A DNA stretch of 64,000 bases from Hyperoplus lanceolatus (Eukaryota > Chordata > Actinopteri > Uranoscopiformes > Ammodytidae). Below the pieces are notes generated by a model that did not search any database, had not been told where the DNA came from, and worked only from the letters and a program-made list of their open reading frames with translations. The translations under genes were made by a program, and so were the position numbers. Below, piece by piece: positions 52,058-64,000 of this stretch. The number at the start of each line of letters is the position of its first letter. The stretch's first letter is position 1. The stretch lies in contig CM049398.1 of assembly GCA_026929865.2 (NCBI GenBank), positions 11,923,501 through 11,987,500 of the forward strand, written 5' to 3'.

Positions 52058-54174
52058 ACGCAACAGTAGACCTGGACCACATGGGTTGCGACCATATGGT
52101 ATTGAGCATCAAAAGCCTAGTGCACACACATTTGCTTTTCCAAACACTACACCAAGACTAACCTTGCGCTGGCTAGTTTGTCTTCTGTGTTAATAATCTG
52201 CTAATTTGGCTGTTGCGATGAATAGTTAAGATTAAACACTGCATACACATTGCACCAAACAGCACATGTTTGGAGGCTAATCCGCTTGGTGTGCAACAGT
52301 GTGTTGTTGTTTATCAGTTCCCTGAGTTGATTTATGAACCAGTGTTTTGTGGGTGCCGACAGAAAAAGTACGGTATGAAGAGGACTGTGTTTAAGTGTGT
52401 GAATGTGTGTGTGTCACAGAGATGACACTGGAGGCAGCTTTAGAGACACTACACCCTTATCTTATTACATGTAATAAGATAAGGATATGTATATCTGTGT
52501 CTGAAAGTGTGTTACAAGACGTTGCAGTAATGGAAAATGCCAATACTTAAGTTAATAAAGTGATGCTTGTAAAAAATGTAAACACATGTATCATCAAATA
52601 TCTTAAACTGTAAAATAACAGTTGCAGTGTCGTCAGCTTGATCGTGGTATACTAGGCACTGAACAAAAGAATTGCTGAGATTGGTGATAAATAAGTCCAT
52701 CGCTAGAAGATTACTTGGCAAGCATTTTCATTTTAAAATAATGATCACTGATCGACTTTCTCTGATGTTCTATACACCCCAGAGATTAACTGAGATAATA
52801 ATAGCAAGATTAATCAATAAAAATAATTATGAGTTGCAGCCCCATAATAAAGGCTGGTATTTTTTGGGACTGTCATAACAGTCATAAAGGACAATGGTCT
52901 TGTGTTATGGTCTTTTATAGAAACTGCTACTGTAGCATATTTGAGGAGCTGTTATTGCCCTTGCATTCAGGAGAGGAAGAAAAAACAAATGGTGCATTCC
53001 TGTGCAGTATTTACTTAAGTATCTACCAGTGTTTGTCCCTTCTTTTGTCTTAGCCAGCCTGTCATGTATTGTAACTATCAGCTCTGGACTGGGATACGGC
53101 AACGCTCCCTCCTCCTCCATCTGCACTCTTCAGGACAGGATAGTGACTGGAAGGTGCTCTCGTTGGCATGCAGCCCAACTGCAGGTCAATACTTCCAGAG
53201 ACTCTGCGACTGCAGTGCCTCCCTCGAAATATGTCTTCATTTCCCCTGCCACCCCTCACGCCCAAAGGGAAGAAGTCTGCGCAGCATAGTCTCCTCTCCA
53301 CTCCTGTATCACATAACGTGTGTGTACCCCCCCCCCCCCCCATCTGCATCCAACCAAAGCCAAAAACTTTTTTTTCACAAAGGAGCTCCTCTTCGCTTAC
53401 CACAAGTGACACCCGGAATACGCTATTTAGTTTCTATTTTTGTTCACCACGAATCACAGCCGCTCCTCGGTGACTTTTCTAGCCATCTGTGTGGGAGAGA
53501 AACCGGTCGGTATTGCCCCCACACACCGCACACTCCCTGAGTAATGTAAGCCAAGTCATGATGTGACACACTGGAAGTAACGATAGCTAGAAAATGTGCG
53601 TATAATTACCACCAAATCAACGCTGCGCCTAAAGTTATCCCCTGTCCCACTCCCGAGTAGAGTCATTTGGGCTAAAAAATCTAATTCGCATAACTCGTTT
53701 GTAATCAGCAGCTGCTCCATGTGGTAACGGTTCACACAAACTATTGTTAGTAACGTTAAAGAAGTCGTATTGAAATGGGAAAGGCGAGCAAGGTTTAGCT
53801 AACGGGGAGCTGACGCCAGCCAACAGCTACTTTCCTACCGACGTAATGTTGGGGTAACTGTCCGCAGACAAGAACCGTTAGCTCAAATAAAGCTAGCTGG
53901 CATTTAACGGAACACAGGCCACTTCAACACAACGAGGACGAGCCGGTTTTTTGCGTTTTTTTGCGTTTTGTATCGATGGCTGACGAGTCACGACAGAGAC
54001 TCCCGAGCAACAGCAGCACCAACAAGCAACTTCTTTCCCCAAAAGTAGCACGCGCTGCTAAATGACAAAGAAAACCGTTAACTCACAGGTGAAGCCGTAT
54101 AAGGTGAGAAGTGATGTTAAAAGTCGCAGTCCGTTAGATGGCAAACTCCTCCTGAGCGGTGATCTTTCCTCCAT
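22902..54174 (-). CDS. nectin3: nectin-3, complete coding region in six exons
   Basis: Immunoglobulin-superfamily cell adhesion receptor of adherens junctions. Family members bind nectins on the opposite cell and anchor to actin through afadin. The exons 54174-54087, 34774-34424, 29874-29575, 27951-27834, 25946-25795 and 23560-22902 join with matching phases (1,1,1,2,1) and total 1668 nt, giving 555 residues; human nectin-3 is about 549. Order: signal peptide (1 to ~30), V-type Ig (Cys55, Cys127), Ig2 (Cys172, Cys226), Ig3 (Cys271, Cys318), Thr/Pro/Ser stalk (~337-383), transmembrane helix (~384-407) and a cytoplasmic tail of about 148 residues ending EWYV. Nectin-3 rather than nectin-1, -2 or -4 is indicated by the tail motifs [19 protein letters not shown] and [12 protein letters not shown], by FPLGN in the V domain and by DGGNE in Ig2. 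Whether it is the fish 'a' or 'b' paralogue cannot be settled here. Confidence 0.95.
23836..23882. repeat. (GT)n microsatellite
   Basis: GT units with two GC interruptions, 270 bases from the nectin3 last-exon acceptor. Confidence 0.95.
24387..24437. mobile_element. MITE family 1, truncated copy C
   Basis: AGGTGGAGTCAGTGATTCTG followed by GAGAATACTTGTTGTCAAAA, matching the left end of the copies at 16170 and 34126. Only this end survives. Confidence 0.7.
25795..25946 (-). CDS. nectin3: nectin3 exon 5: second half of third Ig domain
   Basis: 152 nt from phase 2 to phase 1, about residues 286-337. Contains [11 protein letters not shown], then [15 protein letters not shown] with the second Ig cysteine (Cys318) in the D.G.Y.C motif. 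N299-N-S and N311-D-S are possible glycosylation sequons. Acceptor TTCATCAG|G, donor CAAG|GTATGT. It joins the last exon to form the Asp of the DPPPTT stalk, as in mammalian nectin-3. Confidence 0.95.
25947..27833 (-). other. nectin3: nectin3 intron 4
   Basis: 1.9 kb GT-AG intron. Around 27345-27440 lies GTGCTATATAAATAAA followed by CTTGC repeats, the usual 3' tail of a fish retroelement. Confidence 0.8.
27345..27440 (+). repeat. probable LINE 3' tail fragment
   Basis: GCACTTTGAGTAGCC and TTGTGCTATATAAATAAACT followed by a short CCTTG tandem, a tail phrase common to many fish LINEs. Too short to classify. Confidence 0.4.
27834..27951 (-). CDS. nectin3: nectin3 exon 4: first half of third Ig domain
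   Basis: 118 nt from phase 1 to phase 2, about residues 247-286. Contains the Ig3 opening [17 protein letters not shown], which matches the conserved V..GYDGNW.VG segment of nectins, followed by the first cysteine of the domain (Cys271, in [10 protein letters not shown]) and the strand-C Trp284. Acceptor TTTACAG|TT, donor ATCAG|GTCAGT. Splitting the third Ig domain over two exons is the normal nectin gene arrangement. Confidence 0.95.
27952..29574 (-). other. nectin3: nectin3 intron 3
   Basis: 1.6 kb GT-AG intron without transposons I recognise. Contains the hairpin at 29354-29390. Confidence 0.8.
29354..29390. repeat. hairpin in nectin3 intron 3
   Basis: GTCACTTTTCC pairs exactly with GGAAAAGTGAC; the stem extends three more pairs (ATT/AAT) past a one-base bulge, leaving an 8-base loop. 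Confidence 0.8.
29575..29874 (-). CDS. nectin3: nectin3 exon 3: second Ig domain
   Basis: Exactly 300 nt, phase 1 at both ends, about residues 147-247. Opens with VEPKVYVS, matching the V-to-Ig2 linker of nectins. The Ig cysteines are Cys172 (VATC) and Cys226 (LTCVV), with Trp185 in strand C. The DGGNES and CVVRHPALQ runs resemble mammalian nectin-3. A third cysteine (Cys193, in YGRCEK) lies between strands C and E and has no obvious partner. Sequons are at N165-E-S and N202-G-T. Acceptor ACCCAG|TG, donor CAGT|GTAAGT. Confidence 0.96.
32518..32545. repeat. perfect 11-bp hairpin
   Basis: CTAATATACAG, 6-base loop TATATT, CTGTATATTAG. Confidence 0.9.
34126..34369. mobile_element. TTAA-target MITE, family 1 copy B
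   Basis: 244 bp with ends AGGTGGAGTCAGCGATTCTG and ATTCTCCAGAATCGCTAACTCCACCT, followed by TTAA (34370-34373) and preceded by TAAA, a one-base-decayed TTAA. It lies about 54 bases inside intron 2 from the V-domain exon donor. Confidence 0.8.
34424..34774 (-). CDS. nectin3: nectin3 exon 2: V-type Ig domain
   Basis: 117 codons. Encodes the membrane-distal V domain that in nectins mediates trans-dimerisation. The disulphide pair is Cys55 (in ITLSC) and Cys127 (in GSYVC), with the invariant Trp at 70 (SSWER). The DATITI...GSYVCK run and FPLGN are nectin-3 signatures. Two N-glycosylation sequons are visible, N50-I-T and N62-L-S. The acceptor is a tandem CAGCAG, so the exon may start at 34774 or 34771. 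The donor is TTAG|GTAAAG (phase 1). Confidence 0.96.
34930..35130 (+). mobile_element. tRNA-derived SINE
   Basis: A-box-like TGGTGTAAGTG near 34945 and a clear B box GGTTCAAATCC at 35002-35012 form an internal RNA polymerase III promoter. The tail CTCTGCACTATCAATAAAGC is typical of percomorph SINEs and ends in an A-rich stretch. It sits about 150 bases from the nectin3 exon 2 acceptor, antisense to the gene. Confidence 0.8.
39717..40698. mobile_element. non-autonomous DNA transposon with internal tandem duplication
   Basis: 982 bp with inverted ends TGCCTCGTTTCCACTGAGTA and TACTCGGTGGAAACGAGGCA, continuing into GAGCGGGTCGGAGCGG. The flanks are TGA and TTA, compatible with a decayed 3-base PIF/Harbinger-type target but not proof of it. 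Inside, about 230 bases (from GGTCGAAAGAATCATTTCCG) are directly repeated with a 330-base offset (39921 and 40251). No transposase. Confidence 0.75.
44380..44407. repeat. perfect 28-bp palindrome
   Basis: Half-site ATATTGTTGGTACA followed directly by its reverse complement, with no spacer. Core GTACATGTAC. Confidence 0.95.
47789..48162. mobile_element. nested DNA element with 9-bp target duplication
   Basis: 374 bp beginning TAGCCTAGTGCTACC and ending GGAGCCAGGCTA, flanked by CCTTCAACC at 47780-47788 and again at 48163-48171. Short inverted ends (TAGCCT/AGGCTA). CpG-rich interior. It lies inside the outer element at 47219-50823. An 8-9 bp duplication fits hAT or Mutator-like transposition. 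Confidence 0.75.
48881..49500. mobile_element. nested element with ~20-bp inverted ends
   Basis: 620 bp. Left end ACGGCCTCTGCACACATCCT; right end, reverse-complemented, ACGACCTCTGCACACATCCT (19 of 20 match). Flanked by TA on both sides (48879-48880 and 49501-49502). Inner sequence is rich in GCGTCTAC/GTAGACGC motifs repeated in both orientations. No coding capacity. Confidence 0.75.
49808..50767. mobile_element. non-autonomous hAT element, perfect 8-bp target duplication
   Basis: 960 bp. The 16-base ends TAGGGCTGGCCCGAAT are perfectly inverted, followed on each side by CGAATATCCGA / CGAGTATTCG-type subterminal motifs. The flanking duplication AACATTAC occurs at 49800-49807 and 50768-50775 without mismatch. 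This is the hAT signature (8-base duplication, TAGGG-type ends). A poly-T tract lies at 49890-49940. Inserted into the outer element near its right end. Confidence 0.9.
52019..52050. repeat. (CA)n microsatellite
   Basis: 16 CA units. Confidence 0.95.
52455..52484. repeat. perfect 30-bp palindrome
   Basis: Half-site CCTTATCTTATTACA followed directly by its reverse complement. Core TTACATGTAA, and each half carries a GATA/TATC motif. Confidence 0.95.
54087..54174 (-). CDS. nectin3: nectin3 exon 1: start codon and signal peptide
   Basis: Encodes 29 residues plus one base (phase 1). A charged N-terminus ([10 protein letters not shown]) is followed by a hydrophobic run rich in Leu, as expected of a secretory signal peptide. 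The donor reads T|GTGAGT. The ATG has A at -3 and G at +4, a good initiation context. The frame stays open upstream to another ATG at 54465, but that stretch is only an Arg-Glu dipeptide repeat coded by a GA microsatellite, so the inner ATG is preferred. The exon lies in a CpG-rich stretch, consistent with a promoter-proximal first exon. Confidence 0.88.
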
Positions 54175-54278
54175 GATTCCTGTGTATGTGTGTGTTTGAG
54201 CGCTTTGGCACTCTCGGCTCCTCTCTCCTCTCTTGTCCCCAGATCTCTCTCTCTCTCTCGCTCGATCTCTCTCTTTCG

Positions 54279-54311
<33 letters not shown>

Positions 54312-54313
54312 GC

Positions 54314-54350
<37 letters not shown>

Positions 54351-54500
54351 GTGTGCGGCTGGCTCGCGCTCCTGGGGAGCTGCTCTCCATAGCGACCGAT
54401 CCGCGTGGGCCGTACCACTCCTGCAGGTCAACAAACAGAAACACACGTAGCATGCAAGCACGCACGCATCATGCACCCGGTTCCAATAATCCCCATATGA
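54175..54500 (-). promoter_or_regulatory. nectin3: nectin3 5' leader and promoter-proximal region
   Basis: Contains a long GA/CT microsatellite (about 54243-54350) bounded by CpG-containing sequence (GATCGGTCGC, GCGCGAGCC). No TATA box is evident at a sensible distance. This fits a TATA-less CpG promoter with a purine-rich leader, but the transcription start cannot be placed. Confidence 0.45.
54243..54350. repeat. (CT)n microsatellite in nectin3 5' flank or leader
   Basis: CT runs with scattered CG and TT interruptions. On the gene strand it reads GA and is open in all three frames (Arg-Glu or Glu-Arg repeats). Confidence 0.95.
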
Positions 54501-55872
<1,372 letters not shown>

Positions 55873-56089
55873 CACTGCCTTGCAAAAGTATTCATACCCC
55901 TTGGAATTTTCCACATTTTGTCACATTAAAACCACACACGTACATTTATTTTATTGGGATTTCATGTGATAGACCAACACACAGTGGTGCATCATTGTGA
56001 AGTGGAATGAAAATGAAATACGGTTTTAATTTTTTTTTAGAAATAAAAAACTGAAAAGTGTGGCGTGCATAAGTATTCAGCCCCCTGAG

Positions 56090-56695
56090 TCAATACGTTG
56101 TAGAACCACCTATCGCTGCAATAACAGCTGCAAGTCTATTGGGGTATGTCTCCGCCAGCTTTGCCCATCTAGAGACTGATATTTTTGTCCATTCTTCTTT
56201 GCAAAATAGCTCAATCTTCAGATTCACCATCAGATTGGATGGAGAGTGTCTGTCAACAGCAATTTTCAAGTCTTTCCAGATATTCTCAATTGTATTGACG
56301 TCTGGACTTTGACTGGGCCATTCTAACACATGACTATGCTTTGATTTAAACCATTCCATAGTAGATCTGGCTGTATGTTTAGGGTATGTACCCTTCTGGA
56401 AGGTGAACCTCCACCCAGTCTCAAGTCTTTTGCACACTCTAACAGGTTTTTCTGCCCTGTATTTGGCTCCATCTTTCTTCCCATCAACTCTGACCAGCTT
56501 CCCTATCCCTGCTGAAGAACAGGACCCCAACAGCATGATGCTGCCACCACCATGTTTCACGGTGGGGATGGTGTGTATAGGGTGATGTGCAGTTTTAGTT
56601 TTCTGCAACACATTGCACTTTGCGTTAAGGCCAAAAACTTCAATTTTGGTCTCATCTGACCAGAGCACCTTCCTCCAACCCTTGCCACAAGCCAC
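56090..56695 (-). pseudogene. Tc1 transposase, C-terminal part, left half
   Basis: 201-codon open frame. WSDETKIEVFG carries the first catalytic Asp, [12 protein letters not shown] and SQSPDVNTIENIWKDLK the third acidic residue. The segment that should read DNDPKHT is GTYPKHT here, so the second catalytic Asp is gone. The N-terminal HTH domains are absent. Cannot encode an active transposase. Confidence 0.9.
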
Positions 56696-56699
56696 GTGG

Positions 56700-57290
56700 G
56701 GGACACAGCATATTCAGATGAGACCAAACTTAAAGTTTTTGGCCTTAATGGAAAATGCAATGTGTGGCGGAAACTAACACTGCACATCACCCTCTACACA
56801 CCATCCTCACCGTGAAACATGGAGGTGGCAGCATCATGCTATGGGGTTGCTTTTCTTCAGCAGGGAAGAGGGAAGCTGTTTAGAGTTGATGGGAAGATGG
56901 ATGGAGCCAAATACAGGACAGAAAACCTGTTAGAGTCTGCAAAAGACTTGAGACTGGGGTGGAGGTTCACCTTCCAGAGGGACAACTAGCCTAAAAATAC
57001 AGCCAGATCTACTGTGAAATGGTTTAAATCAAAGCATAGTCATGTGTTAGAATGGTCCAGTCAAAGTCCAGACCTCAATACAATTGAGAATCTCTGGAAA
57101 GACTTGAAAATTGCTGTTGACAGATGCTCTCCATCCATTCTGATGCTAAATCTGAAGCTCAAGCTATTTTTTAAAGAAGAATGGGCATAAATGTCAGTCT
57201 GTAGATGGGCAAAGGTGGTGGAGACATAACCCAAATCGATTTGCAGCTGTAATTGCAGCGATAGGTGGTTCTACAACGTATCGACTCAGG
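56700..57290 (+). pseudogene. Tc1 transposase, C-terminal part, right half
   Basis: Opposite-strand counterpart, starting at AGCCACGTGGGGGACACAGC then jumping to [15 protein letters not shown]. Keeps the DN of the second catalytic motif but has a stop straight after it (GACAACTAG), plus frameshifts. Ends in GGSTTY-like codons followed by the terminal repeat. Confidence 0.85.
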
Positions 57291-57503
57291 GGGGCTGAAT
57301 ACTTTTGCACGCCACACTTTTCAGTTGTTTATTTCTAAAAAAAAATGTAAAACCATATTTCATTTTCATTCCACTTCACAATGATGCGCCACTTTGTGTT
57401 GGTCTATCACATAAAATCCCAATAAAATAAATGTACGTGTGTGGTTGTAACGTGACAAAATGTGGAAAATTCCAAGGGGTATGAATACTTTTGCAAGGCA
57501 CTG

Positions 57504-62114
<4,611 letters not shown>

Positions 62115-62435
62115 TTATGTTTTCATAATGTGCTTTTATTACAATTCATTTTGACCAACTTTAACACAAAAATATGAAGTTGGTGGAGTCACAATACAAT
62201 AAACAGTGCAGAGAGAGAGACAACATAATCTTAGTCTTAAGGACTTAAAAAGTAAATTATGGAGACATTATCCCCATCTTGTGTGATTTACTTCTTTTAA
62301 GCAGTTGGAGGTGTAAGCATACATTTGAAAACAATCTACCATTAATCTGTCAGGACAAATTGCACGTCAAAAATATCACGGAATTAGGAAAAAGAGAAGA
62401 CCACTTTCAAATTCTGATCCCTCTGGCTAATTGTT
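62115..62435 (-). other. diablo: diablo 3' untranslated region
   Basis: About 320 bases from the diablo stop to just beyond AATAAA (minus strand) at 62140-62135. AT-rich, no ORF. The short, single-signal 3'UTR contrasts with the long one inferred for nectin3. Confidence 0.65.
62135..62140 (-). promoter_or_regulatory. diablo: polyadenylation signal of diablo
   Basis: AATAAA on the minus strand within TGTAATAAAAGCAC. It is the first good match after the stop codon, about 300 bases downstream. Confidence 0.65.
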
Positions 62436-62641
62436 TCAGTCTTCTCTTAGATAAGCCTCAGGCACTTCTTCCTCATCATCACTCTGTACGGAGGCAGCGT
62501 ACTGTGTCATCCTTTCAACCTCCAGTACTTTGGTCTCTGCCAACGTCTTGTCTGCATCCTTTGAAAGTTTCTGTGCCTCCTCCACCTGCGACTGGGCCAC
62601 CTGTATGTTCATCCTCCCTGTGATGGACGCGTTTTCAGCTC
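62436..62641 (-). CDS. diablo: diablo last coding exon and stop
   Basis: 206 nt including TGA. Continues [19 protein letters not shown] and [17 protein letters not shown], the long C-terminal helix of Smac, then an acidic stretch [15 protein letters not shown]. The final EAYLRED equals the human C-terminus. The acceptor is preceded by a GT-rich tract (GTGTGTGTCCAG). Helical heptads are visible through [13 protein letters not shown]. Confidence 0.96.
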
Positions 62642-64000
62642 CTGGACACACACAAACACAGACACACACAAAGATGCAAAAAGTTCAAAGGTTGCCATAA
62701 CACCACCTCAAGTTCAGACATTAGGCATTAGGTCATTACGAAGGCGCTCCCGTCCATCATCTCCATTTTGATTTCACACAAAGCCCCGCTGACTGACGGC
62801 AAATGATCCGCGCACTGTCCAAAGTGTAACACTGACAGCAGCTGAATAGGAACAGACACAGGCAAGTCAAAGTGCAAAGCTCAGAGGAAAAGATTTACAC
62901 TTGTATTCCTCATTACAAGAGCCCTGAGAAAAAACCTGCCTTCAACTCTCAACCATGACACACCTGCCGGTTCAATTACGCAGGCCAAATGACCACATTC
63001 GGACATTTTTCTTTAACACACCTGAGGCGTACGCTGCCTCCACTGCCGTTTCACACAGCCTGATTGCGTTGGCCCAGGTTAACTCGAAGCGCTGGCATTC
63101 ATCTTGTTTGTCACTAACCTGTCAAGACAGAGAAAATTATAAATGCAGGGTCAGATCAAACAACATGTTTTTTTTTTCGATTGTGAATGTCTGCGGTCAA
63201 ATTTATGGTGTGGCAATCAACAAGTGGGAAAAAACTTGGGTTTGTTATAAAGAAGACGATAAACTAACCTCTGCGCGTTGGCGAATGATCACCTGCCATA
63301 TTGTATCCTCCTCCGCTGGAGTCAGTTTTCCAAGAGAGGCCAGATATTGTCTATAGAGAGCAATGAGTGTGTGCACAGCCTGTAAGCAAACAGACGGAAA
63401 ACAGACAAATGACTTACTAAATAAAGACCCAGTATGGAGGCAGAGCAAACACATTTTTCACTTTTCAAACTCATTTAGTTGGTAAATTCAGACAGAAAAA
63501 AGTATTAAGATGATCCCTACCACTAGACTGGACAATGGGGGAAATGTATTTTGATGCCTTTAATACCTCTGATAAAATGCCCTTTACCTGTTAACACAAA
63601 TTCAAACCAAATCTCTCTACATGTCGTTCACTAAGGCAAGTGGGGAAAATATTTGTCCCTCATACATAATATTTATATTTTCATATAACATTCTTTTAAT
63701 TTTCTTTTTTGCTTGGTGCAGCTCAATGTCATCACATTGCATCAATAGGTGTCAACGTTACCATACTGTGTGGAGAAAATGAGAGAATCGCTGGCTACCA
63801 ATAACAAAAAATTGGTATGTTTCTTTAGGCTACTTCGGTATAACTTGTCATATACTTTCAATTATGGTAAACACATTGTGGTGAGAGCTCTTACTTACTT
63901 TTGAGTAATCTGTGATGGCATCTATGAGAGCCAAGGTGGTCTGAGAGAGAAACGTGCTTGAGCTGTCCGTCACCAGAGAGGCTGCTCTTCTGATCAGTGT
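62436..64000 (-). CDS. diablo: DIABLO (Smac), 3' part of the gene, four exons, cut by window edge
   Basis: Mitochondrial intermembrane-space protein that, once released, binds inhibitor-of-apoptosis proteins such as XIAP and frees caspases. The exons 64000-63899, 63379-63269, 63118-63022 and 62641-62436 join in frame (516 nt, 171 residues plus stop) and correspond to roughly the last 170 of about 239 residues of human DIABLO. Diagnostic runs are [47 protein letters not shown] and the C-terminus EAYLRED. The sequence is mostly alpha-helical and forms the family's dimeric helical bundle. The mitochondrial leader and the N-terminal IAP-binding tetrapeptide lie beyond the right edge. Confidence 0.96.
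63022..63118 (-). CDS. diablo: diablo exon, AEAAY helix
   Basis: 97 nt, phase 0 to phase 1. Encodes [19 protein letters not shown] then [14 protein letters not shown]; the (A/V)EAAY..G run is a Smac landmark. Acceptor TTGACAG|GTTAGT, donor TCAG|GTGTGT. Exon 63379-63269 ends with a donor (GAG|GTTAGT) whose intronic bases match the opening bases of this exon (GTTAGT). This looks coincidental. Confidence 0.94.
63269..63379 (-). CDS. diablo: diablo exon, second helix segment
   Basis: 111 nt, 37 codons, phase 0 at both ends. Encodes [19 protein letters not shown] followed by [18 protein letters not shown]. Acceptor TTACAG|GCT, donor GAG|GTTAGT. The YRQY and EE(D/E)..WQVII runs are strongly conserved in Smac. 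Confidence 0.96.
63899..64000 (-). CDS. diablo: diablo exon (internal, 5' end outside window)
   Basis: Thirty-four codons visible. Reads [20 protein letters not shown] and continues through [12 protein letters not shown], matching the first long helix of Smac. Donor AAA|GTAAGT, phase 0. Position 64000 is the first base of a codon, and the exon continues past the edge. Confidence 0.94.

Larger units (their letters stand above)
34775..54086 (-). other. nectin3: nectin3 intron 1
   Basis: 19.3 kb GT-AG intron (donor T|GTGAGT at 54086, tandem acceptor at 34775). Contains the SINE, several DNA transposons and palindromes listed separately. The stretches 35131-39716, 40699-47218 and 50824-54086 otherwise show no gene or element I can support apart from a CA repeat at 52019-52050. 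Confidence 0.85.
55873..57503. mobile_element. palindromic Tc1/mariner derivative inserted in a GATA repeat
   Basis: 1631 bp. Ends CACTGCCTTGCAAAAGTATT and, reverse-complemented, CAGTGCCTTGCAAAAGTATT, each followed by matching GGAATTTTCCACATTTTGTCAC. TA on both sides (55871-55872, 57504-57505) is the Tc1 target. Each half carries the 3' part of a Tc1 transposase gene running outward from a centre near 56665-56710, so two right halves are joined head to head. Each half lacks the N-terminal DNA-binding region. The halves are roughly 85-90% alike by eye. Confidence 0.9.
62642..63898 (-). other. diablo: diablo introns
   Basis: Three GT-AG introns: 63380-63898, 63119-63268 and 62642-63021. Short and free of transposons. 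Confidence 0.9.

Noticed and set aside
53062-53540. Overlapping frames of 101-158 codons in a GC-richer patch
   Set aside because: No domain, proline/serine-rich, compositional; could be part of a non-coding transcript but nothing shows it.

Overview
This 64 kb window comes from a vertebrate nuclear genome, almost certainly a teleost fish and probably a percomorph. Genes are split into short exons with GT-AG introns, the protein relatives are animal-specific (nectin-3 and Smac/DIABLO), and the non-coding DNA is full of Tc1, hAT, TTAA-target and tRNA-SINE elements plus long CA, GA and GATA microsatellites. There are no prokaryotic operons, CRISPR arrays or rRNA genes.

Two protein-coding genes can be supported, both on the minus strand. 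(1) nectin3 has six coding exons between 54174 and 22902. They join in frame to 555 residues: signal peptide, V-type Ig, two further Ig domains, a transmembrane helix and a cytoplasmic tail ending in the afadin PDZ-binding sequence EWYV. A probable 3.9 kb 3'UTR runs on to a polyadenylation signal at 18981-18986. Intron 1 is about 19 kb and holds a nest of transposons. (2) diablo (Smac) is represented by its last four coding exons (64000 to 62436), cut by the window's right edge. The two genes lie in the same orientation, with diablo upstream of nectin3, about 8 kb apart.

Layout: 1-3593, giant near-perfect inverted repeat built from a THAP-domain transposon remnant; 3594-18960, gene-free DNA with microsatellites, a TTAA-flanked MITE, a LINE reverse-transcriptase relic and dispersed fish repeats; 18960-54174, nectin3; 54175-62114, nectin3 5' flank and a palindromic Tc1 derivative inserted inside a GATA microsatellite; 62115-64000, diablo.

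The two genes have no direct functional link: nectin-3 is a junctional adhesion molecule and DIABLO a mitochondrial pro-apoptotic protein. The unusual content is structural: two kilobase-scale palindromes, a four-element nested transposon stack at 47.2-50.8 kb with readable target duplications, a TTAA-target MITE family whose copies sit in and around nectin3, a possible NAGNAG splice acceptor at the nectin3 signal-peptide junction, and several perfect short palindromes. No wholly new protein system was identified.
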